Source: DATMFV01 sp964651005
GTDB lineage: Bacteria > Verrucomicrobiota > Verrucomicrobiia > Chthoniobacterales > Chthoniobacteraceae
NCBI GenBank assembly: GCA_964651005.1
Contig: CAZYVL010000138.1
Coordinates: 1-6,073, forward strand
DNA length: 6,073 nt
Direction: 5' to 3'
This document shows positions 1-4,136 of this stretch, piece by piece (within the stretch, counting starts at the first letter, position 1; every line of letters begins with the position of its first letter). The notes beneath the pieces were generated by a model. The model ran no database searches and had not been told where the DNA came from. It saw only the letters and a list, made by a program, of their open reading frames with translations. The position numbers were made by a program, and so were the translations under genes.

Positions 1-237
1 ACCAAATCCGTCACCGTGCACGGCAAGGTGCAGGGGAACATCACCGTCGAGGAGCGTTGCGAACTCAAAGGGCGTGCGCAGTTGATCGGCGACCTCAAGG
101 CCGCCCGCCTCGTCATCGAGGAAGGCGCCACCTTCGTCGGCAAGTCCGAGGTGACCCCCAACCGCGTTGCCATGAAGCAGCCGGAGATCGTCCGCACGCC
201 TGAGCTTCAGAAGGCAGCGGTGAACACCGGGCGCTAG
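1..237 (+). CDS. Bactofilin, 3' end only (partial at window start)
   Basis: This is the C-terminal 78 codons of a polymer-forming cytoskeletal protein (bactofilin family, DUF583). Its frame is open from base 1, so the true start lies outside the window; the GTG at 16 is an internal valine, not a start. The visible part has the short beta-helix rungs typical of bactofilins: alternating hydrophobics separated by glycines, as in VHGKVQGNITV, LKGRAQLIGDL and EGATFVGKSEV. A short polar tail follows and ends at TAG (235-237). Bactofilins assemble without nucleotide into filaments or sheets, often at the inner membrane, and act in cell shape, stalk formation or polar localisation. No membrane segment or signal is visible in this fragment. 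A second bactofilin starts 86 bases downstream on the same strand, so the two are probably co-transcribed. The family call is firm; the cellular role is unknown. Confidence 0.85.
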   Translation, partial: TKSVTVHGKVQGNITVEERCELKGRAQLIGDLKAARLVIEEGATFVGKSEVTPNRVAMKQPEIVRTPELQKAAVNTGR

Positions 238-323
238 GGCGGGCGTTTTTTCATAGCTCTTCCCGCCGCATCAGCCGCACTCCCCTTCCCTCCCGCGCAT
301 CCCGTCCGCAGACAGGCGCACCC

Positions 324-1241
324 GTGTCCGGCAAGGCTCCACAAACCGCAGTCAAGGTTGCCGTCGAATGCCCGCATTGCGGGTTCAAGCAGCTTGAGTC
401 GTCGTTTGCCAAGAGCACCTTCTGCCGCAAGTGCAGCGAGCACTACGACATCGGCAAGCCGCTGCCGAAGGCCAAAAAGCCCAAGGCACCCGGGGAGGGA
501 GCGGCGGCCCCGTCGCTCTTCACGCGGCTCGGCAATCTCCTCTCGGGCCGCCGGGAGTGGGAACTGACCTGCTTCCACTGCGGAGGGAGGCAGGTGGTGA
601 GCAATTCGGCCAAGTCCAGCTCCTGCTCTCACTGCGGGGTCTACATGGACTTGACCGACTTCAAGATCAAGGACGTCCTCAACCGCAGCCTGGAGACGCA
701 GGGGAAGCTGCACGTCACCGCGAAGGGGGATGTCACCGCCGCGAAGGTCGCCTGCCGCGAGGCGTTTGTGGAAGGGAAGGTCCGCGGGCATCTTCTCTGC
801 ACGGGCGAGGCGCGGCTCAAGTTCAAGGGAAAACTGGCCGGGGCGATCGAAACCCGCTGGCTGGTGATCGAAAAGCGTTCCGAGATCGAGGCGCTCCGCC
901 CGATCAAGGCGCGCTCCGTGCGCGTCCGGGGGAAGCTCTCGGGCCGCTTGCAGGTGGAGGGGAACGTCATCGTGGAAAAAAAAGGATGGCTGGAGGGGGT
1001 GATCGTCGCCCGCTCCGTCACGGTGGAGAAAGGGGGCGTGCTGCTCGGGGAACTCGTGATCGGCAAGCAGGAACTCTCCCAGCCGGAGCTTCTCCCGCTC
1101 GACCCGCCGGATTCGCCCCATCCACCACAGCCCCCCTCGCCAAAGCGGGAGCGGAAGGCAGGCGCAAGAGGCGGGAAAAAGCCGCCGGAATATCTCGATG
1201 ACGGGAACACGGGGCCTTCGCTCCGGTTCGGAGTTGGATAG
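324..1241 (+). CDS. Bactofilin with two tandem N-terminal zinc ribbons
   Basis: The protein has 305 residues. Two zinc ribbons come first: C16/C19/C34/C37 and C83/C86/C101/C104. They share CxHCGxxQ, an AKS triplet and a trailing D, so they look like an internal duplication 67 residues apart. A Lys/Pro/Ala-rich linker separates them (about 45-65). Residues about 112-250 form the bactofilin beta-helix, with repeated hydrophobic-Gly rungs such as GKLHVTAKGDVTA, VRVRGKLSGRLQVEG and VEKGGVLLGELVIG. The tail (about 258-290) is rich in Pro, Lys and Arg and probably disordered. The start is GTG; there is no ATG in frame in the upstream gap, and the ribosome-binding site is weak. The protein is presumably a cytoplasmic polymer, with the ribbons binding zinc and contacting a partner, nucleic acid or another filament; that role is inference. 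The preceding bactofilin suggests hetero-assembly. An A8 run lies inside the gene. The domain calls are firm. Confidence 0.88.
   Translation: MSGKAPQTAVKVAVECPHCGFKQLESSFAKSTFCRKCSEHYDIGKPLPKAKKPKAPGEGAAAPSLFTRLGNLLSGRREWELTCFHCGGRQVVSNSAKSSSCSHCGVYMDLTDFKIKDVLNRSLETQGKLHVTAKGDVTAAKVACREAFVEGKVRGHLLCTGEARLKFKGKLAGAIETRWLVIEKRSEIEALRPIKARSVRVRGKLSGRLQVEGNVIVEKKGWLEGVIVARSVTVEKGGVLLGELVIGKQELSQPELLPLDPPDSPHPPQPPSPKRERKAGARGGKKPPEYLDDGNTGPSLRFGVG
976..983 (+). repeat. A8 homopolymer inside the zinc-ribbon bactofilin gene
   Basis: Eight consecutive A residues encode part of a Glu-Lys-Lys stretch (residues 218-220) in an otherwise GC-rich gene. Losing one A would reach a TGA within six codons of the tract. 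Gaining one would shift to a frame that stays open to about 1201. Such runs can cause replication or transcriptional slippage. Whether this one does is not known. Confidence 0.5.
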
Positions 1242-1250
1242 AGCGGGCCA

Positions 1251-2180
1251 TCAACGCCGCGAGCGCGGGTCGAGCACGTCGCGCAAGGCGTCGCCCAGGA
1301 AGTTGAGCGCCAGCAGCGTCGCGCTCATCGTCACAGCCGGGAAAACGAGCAGCCACCAGTAGCTGCGCACCGGGTTGATCGCCTGTGCCCCGTCGGCCAG
1401 CAGCGAACCCCAGCTTGCCTGCGGAGCCTGAATGCCGAGGCCGAGGAAGCTCAGGAACGACTCGTCGAGGATCACGGCGGGCACCGTCAGCGTGAGGTAG
1501 ACGACCACCACGCCGATCAAGTTCGGCAGGAGATGGCGCGTGGCGATCTTCCAATGGCTCTGGCCGAGGCTGCGCGCGGCGATGACGTACTGCTGCGCCT
1601 TGAGCGCAAGCACCTGCCCGCGCACGATCCGCGCCATGGAGAGCCACTCGATCAACCCGAGCGAAAACACCAGGATGAGGATGCGCGAAAAGCTCACCAG
1701 GCCCGGCGCGCCCGTCGCCAGCAGCCACTCCTTCATCGGCGAGTCGAAGGCGTTGATGGCGATGAGCACGATGATGAGGCGCGGAATGGCGTAAAGGATC
1801 TCCACGACACGCATCATCAACTCGTCGATCTTCCCCCCCGCGTACCCGGCGATCAACCCGTAGCCGGTGCCGATGAAAAGGGAGATGAGCGCGCCCGCCG
1901 CGCCGACGACGAGCGAAATGCGCGCCCCGGTGAGCACGCGGTAGAGAAGGTCTTGCCCGTGCAGGTCGGTGCCGAAGGGGTGCGCCCAGGAGGGCGGGGC
2001 GAACTGGTTGGCGCTCAGTTCCGCCGCCGAAGCCGGGAGCAGCCCCGGCCCGAACACCGCCGCGAGCGTCACCACGCCAAGCACCACCAGGCACGCCGCC
2101 GCCACACGGTCGCGCAGGAGCGCCCGCCAGGCGGAAATCCGCCCGCTCTGTACCCCACTTGTGCCGGTGCCCGTTTTCAT
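1251..2180 (-). CDS. oppC: ABC transporter permease, OppC/DppC type
   Basis: This 309-residue protein is an inner-membrane permease of the oligopeptide/dipeptide/nickel ABC importer family (BPD_transp_1). It forms the translocation channel with its partner OppB. Visible features, in order: an N-terminal membrane segment (about 27-48); the OppC signature HPFGTDLHGQDLL followed by GARISL (67-90); further membrane segments near 88-112, 127-145, 162-180, 220-240 and 275-296; the EAA loop that docks the ATPase (about 200-220, AARSLG...LLPN); the LSFLGLG...SWG motif (243-258); and a C-terminal LGDALRDVLDP. The length is normal for the family. The start ATG overlaps the oppB stop as ATGA, with GGAGG 11 bases upstream, which fixes the start. 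A longer in-frame reading to 2918 is antisense-frame noise from oppB. Substrate cannot be read from the permease, and no ATPase gene follows within the window. Confidence 0.93.
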   Translation of the reverse strand: MKTGTGTSGVQSGRISAWRALLRDRVAAACLVVLGVVTLAAVFGPGLLPASAAELSANQFAPPSWAHPFGTDLHGQDLLYRVLTGARISLVVGAAGALISLFIGTGYGLIAGYAGGKIDELMMRVVEILYAIPRLIIVLIAINAFDSPMKEWLLATGAPGLVSFSRILILVFSLGLIEWLSMARIVRGQVLALKAQQYVIAARSLGQSHWKIATRHLLPNLIGVVVVYLTLTVPAVILDESFLSFLGLGIQAPQASWGSLLADGAQAINPVRSYWWLLVFPAVTMSATLLALNFLGDALRDVLDPRSRR

Positions 2181-3094
2181 GCCAGTTCGATCCTCCGGTC
2201 CATCCAGGTGTAGGCGATGTCCACGAGCAGGTTCAGGAGCACGAGCAGCGTGCAGTAGACGATCACCACGCCGCAGAGCAGGAAGCCGTCGCGGTTCTGG
2301 ATCGAGTTCACGAAAAACCCGCCCGCGCCGGGAATGTTGAAGATGGTTTCCACCACGATCGAGCCGGTGAGCAGGTTCGCCGCCAGCGGCCCGAGGAACG
2401 AGATCACCGGCAGCAGCGCCACTTTCGCCGCGTGCTTGGAGACGATGCGCCACTCCGCCACCCCCTTGGCGCGGGCCGTGCGGACGAAATCCTGCCCGAG
2501 CACCTCCAGCATACTCGTGCGCGTGAGCCGGGCGACGTAGGCGACAAACGGCCCCGCGAGGGTAAGCGCCGGGAGGAGCAGGCTCGCCGGGGAGGAGAGG
2601 CCGCCGACGGGCAGCCAGTCGAGCTTGAGCGCGAAGAGGAGGATCAACAACGGCCCGGTCACGAAGGTTGGCAGCGAAATGGCGAGCAGGGAGAAGAGCA
2701 TCGCCCCGGTCTCCTCCGCCCTCCCGCGCCGCACGGCGGCGAATGCCCCGAGGGCGATCCCGCCCACCGTGGCGATGGCAAACGCGGCGGAGCCGAGGAG
2801 CAGCGTCGTCGGAAGCGTCTGCGCGAGGAGTTCGTTGACGCTCCGGTTCCGGTACTTTGTGGAGAGGCGCAGATCGCCCCGGAGCAGGTCGTGGAGGTAG
2901 CCGGTGTATTGCTGCCACGGGGTGCCGTCGAGCTTGTACTTGGCCAGCAGCGCCTTCTCGATCTGCGGCGGGAGTTTCCGCTCCCGGTCAAACGGCCCGC
3001 CCGGGGCGAGCCGCATCAGGAAAAACGTGGCCGTCACGACGCAGAAGAGGACCAGCAGCATCGAGGCGAAGCGGCGCAGGACAAAAGCGAACAT
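2177..3094 (-). CDS. oppB: ABC transporter permease, OppB/DppB type
   Basis: This 305-residue inner-membrane permease pairs with the OppC homologue encoded directly after it. Visible features: an N-terminal membrane helix (about 7-28) ending in the family motif RLAPGGPFD; the region KYKLDGTPWQQY...LRGDLRLSTKYRNRSV typical of OppB (52-86); membrane segments near 97-121, 133-157, 170-189, 226-247 and 272-294; the EAA loop DFVRTARAKG...LLPV (202-230); VETIFNIPGAGG (248-259); and a C-terminal DIAYTWMDRRI. The length is normal. The chosen ATG gives the standard OppB N terminus; the frame stays open upstream to 3511 but that stretch lies in the methyltransferase gene and does not resemble a transporter. 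An in-frame GTG (V-W-A-F-R) lies just five codons upstream, and neither start has a clear Shine-Dalgarno. The pair probably imports peptides or a similar small solute; the substrate is not readable here. Confidence 0.93.
   Translation of the reverse strand: MFAFVLRRFASMLLVLFCVVTATFFLMRLAPGGPFDRERKLPPQIEKALLAKYKLDGTPWQQYTGYLHDLLRGDLRLSTKYRNRSVNELLAQTLPTTLLLGSAAFAIATVGGIALGAFAAVRRGRAEETGAMLFSLLAISLPTFVTGPLLILLFALKLDWLPVGGLSSPASLLLPALTLAGPFVAYVARLTRTSMLEVLGQDFVRTARAKGVAEWRIVSKHAAKVALLPVISFLGPLAANLLTGSIVVETIFNIPGAGGFFVNSIQNRDGFLLCGVVIVYCTLLVLLNLLVDIAYTWMDRRIELA
2192..2196 (-). promoter_or_regulatory. Ribosome binding site for oppC, inside oppB
   Basis: The minus strand reads GGAGG 11 bases before the oppC ATG, within the last codons of oppB. 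Together with the ATGA stop/start overlap it supports translational coupling of the two permeases. The spacing is slightly long. Confidence 0.6.
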
Positions 3095-3191
3095 GCGGAA
3101 TGCCCACACCAAACCGCAAAATCGGCCCAACGCAAAACCAAAAGCAAAGCGAAAGCGGGAAAACCGGGGGAGAACGCCCCTCGGCAACGCA
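3095..3191. other. Gap between methyltransferase and oppB, with an A-tract repeat
   Basis: This 97-base gap holds no credible gene. On the plus strand, bases 3111-3163 carry short A runs (3111-3113, 3118-3121, 3134-3137, 3140-3143, 3146-3148, 3152-3154, 3160-3163). Those from 3134 to 3163 are spaced about 6-8 bases apart with imperfect AAAGC-like repeats. Seen from the minus strand it is a pyrimidine-rich T-tract leader 20-70 bases before oppB. It could be part of an oppB promoter or an untranslated leader. I see no convincing -10/-35 pair and no rho-independent terminator. Confidence 0.4.
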
Positions 3192-4007
3192 TCACCCTCG
3201 CACCCGCCGACGTGCTTCGCGCAGGTATTCCCCGTCAATCTCGAACCCGATGCACCGCTCCGCGCCGCACTCCCGCGCGGCAATGGCGCTGTGGCCCAGG
3301 CCGAGGAAAGGATCGAGCACCACGCTCGCGCGCGTGACGCCGTGCAGACGCAGGCAGAGAGCGGCGAGCTCCGGCGGGAAGGTGGCCGGGTGAGGCCGCT
3401 GCGTGGCGCGGCTCCGGATCGTGCGGTACGGGACGAACCAGGTGTTGCCACGGCAGCGCAGATCGCGCCCGGCGGTGTGGCGCCAGCGGGCGATGTTGCT
3501 CTTGTCGGCATACGGGACGCCGATGGCGAGGCGCTGGATCGGCACCGCGCCGTCGCGCGTGAAGTGGAAGAGGTACTCGTGGCAGTCGCTCAGGTAGCGC
3601 CGCGAGTTAATCGGCTTGAAATGCCCCACTGCCAGCGGCTTGCCGTCGCGCCCCCGCAGCGCGATCGACTTGATCCAGTGGATCGTGTTCTGGAGCACGA
3701 AGAGTTCGCTAAAGCGCAGCGCGATCTGGTGCGGCAGCAGCGGGTTGGCCGGGGCCGCGCCGAGGTTCAGAAAAAGCGCGCCGTCGGGCTTGAGCACGCG
3801 GCGCAGCTCCGCCGCCCAGCAGGCGGCCCACTCCAGGTAATCTCCGCGCGCCGCGTCGTCCCGGAAGCGCGAGTAGCGCACGCCGAGGTTGTACGGCGGG
3901 GAGGTGACGGCGACATCGACCGACTCCGCCGCCAGCCGCCGCATTCCCTCGACGCAATCCTCCTGCCGAAAATCGAACTCCGTCCCGCCTGCCGCGCCTG
4001 ATTCCAT
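3192..4007 (-). CDS. Orphan DNA amino-methyltransferase, beta class (N4-C or N6-A)
   Basis: This 271-residue protein belongs to the N6_N4_Mtase family and would transfer a methyl group from S-adenosylmethionine to an exocyclic amino group in DNA. Motif IV comes first (TSPPYN, 35-40), then VLKPDGALFLNLG (71-83), HFKPINSRRYLSDCHEYLFHFT (129-150), RPHPATFPPEL (204-213, motif X region) and finally the SAM-binding DPFLGLGHSA (232-241) with GFEID (254-258). IV-before-I order defines the beta class. SPPY is common in N4-cytosine enzymes but also occurs in some N6-adenine ones, so the base is not settled. The usual Thr/Ser after GxG in motif I is His. Length is normal for a stand-alone enzyme. The ATG at 4007 has GGGAGG six bases upstream; an in-frame ATG 14 codons earlier (4049) is less likely. 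No restriction enzyme or specificity subunit is adjacent, so it looks solitary. Target sequence unknown. Confidence 0.88.
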   Translation of the reverse strand: MESGAAGGTEFDFRQEDCVEGMRRLAAESVDVAVTSPPYNLGVRYSRFRDDAARGDYLEWAACWAAELRRVLKPDGALFLNLGAAPANPLLPHQIALRFSELFVLQNTIHWIKSIALRGRDGKPLAVGHFKPINSRRYLSDCHEYLFHFTRDGAVPIQRLAIGVPYADKSNIARWRHTAGRDLRCRGNTWFVPYRTIRSRATQRPHPATFPPELAALCLRLHGVTRASVVLDPFLGLGHSAIAARECGAERCIGFEIDGEYLREARRRVRG

Positions 4008-4013
4008 GCCTCC

Positions 4014-4019
4014 CCTCCC
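4014..4019 (-). promoter_or_regulatory. Ribosome binding site for the methyltransferase
   Basis: The minus strand reads GGGAGG with six bases to the ATG at 4007, within a longer G-rich stretch. It is the best Shine-Dalgarno in the window and favours this start over the in-frame ATG at 4049. Confidence 0.65.
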
Positions 4020-4025
4020 CCGCTC

Positions 4026-4037
4026 CACGGTTCCGTG
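4026..4037. repeat. Inverted repeat 1 in the divergent region
   Basis: CACGG-TT-CCGTG is a perfect 5-base palindrome with a two-base centre. It lies about 20 bases before the methyltransferase start and could be an operator half or chance. It is one of three such repeats in 58 bases. Confidence 0.35.
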
Positions 4038-4055
4038 CAAGGATCGCATCCGCCG

Positions 4056-4069
4056 CCCGCCACGGCGGG
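4056..4069. repeat. Inverted repeat 2 in the divergent region
   Basis: CCCGCC-AC-GGCGGG is a perfect 6-base inverted repeat. As RNA it would need to open one pair to give a four-base loop, leaving a short GC stem. It is followed a few bases later by five T residues on the plus strand, but with G and A between, so it is not a standard terminator. Confidence 0.4.
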
Positions 4070-4083
4070 GGGAAATTTTTCCC
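4070..4083. repeat. Inverted repeat 3 in the divergent region
   Basis: GGGAAA-TT-TTTCCC is a perfect 6-base inverted repeat with an AT-rich centre, directly abutting repeat 2 and 12 bases before the candidate speA -35. Its position suits an operator or activator site for speA or the methyltransferase. No known regulator is matched. Confidence 0.4.
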
Positions 4084-4094
4084 TGCCCGGACTG

Positions 4095-4122
4095 TTGCAA
4101 ACGCCCCGCCGCGCCATAGTAT
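4095..4122 (+). promoter_or_regulatory. Candidate speA promoter (weak)
   Basis: TTGCAA (4095-4100) and TAGTAT (4117-4122) are separated by 16 bases; each matches the sigma-70 consensus at four of six bases. A start point near 4129 would leave a leader of only about 8 bases before the speA ATG, in line with the missing Shine-Dalgarno. The hexamer TTGCAA is its own reverse complement, so it could also serve the divergent gene, but I see no good -10 on that side. Confidence 0.3.
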
Positions 4123-4136
4123 GACCGCCGCTGAAC

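Noticed and set aside
238..267. Possible terminator between the two bactofilin genes: GGCGGG and CCCGCC flank 18 bases that include six T residues.
   Set aside because: The T run is in the loop, not after the stem, and the loop is long. It does not look like a rho-independent terminator on either strand, and no other hairpin precedes the T run.
234..1121. A 295-codon minus-strand open frame opposite the zinc-ribbon bactofilin.
   Set aside because: Low-complexity Arg/Leu/Asp-rich product with no recognisable motif; the plus strand encodes clear zinc ribbons and a beta-helix.
2159..3337. A 392-codon plus-strand open frame opposite oppB.
   Set aside because: Its product is rich in Arg, Glu, His and Gln with no domain, and it lies antisense to a clear permease with intact family motifs.
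3192..4007. The methyltransferase as part of a defence island or restriction-modification cassette.
   Set aside because: No endonuclease, specificity subunit, helicase, nuclease or toxin gene is next to it; the neighbours are a transporter and a metabolic enzyme.
4056..4080. GC stem followed by T5 as a speA attenuator or terminator.
   Set aside because: Six non-T bases (GGGAAA) separate the stem from the T run, and the weak speA promoter I could propose lies downstream of it, so it would not be in the speA transcript.
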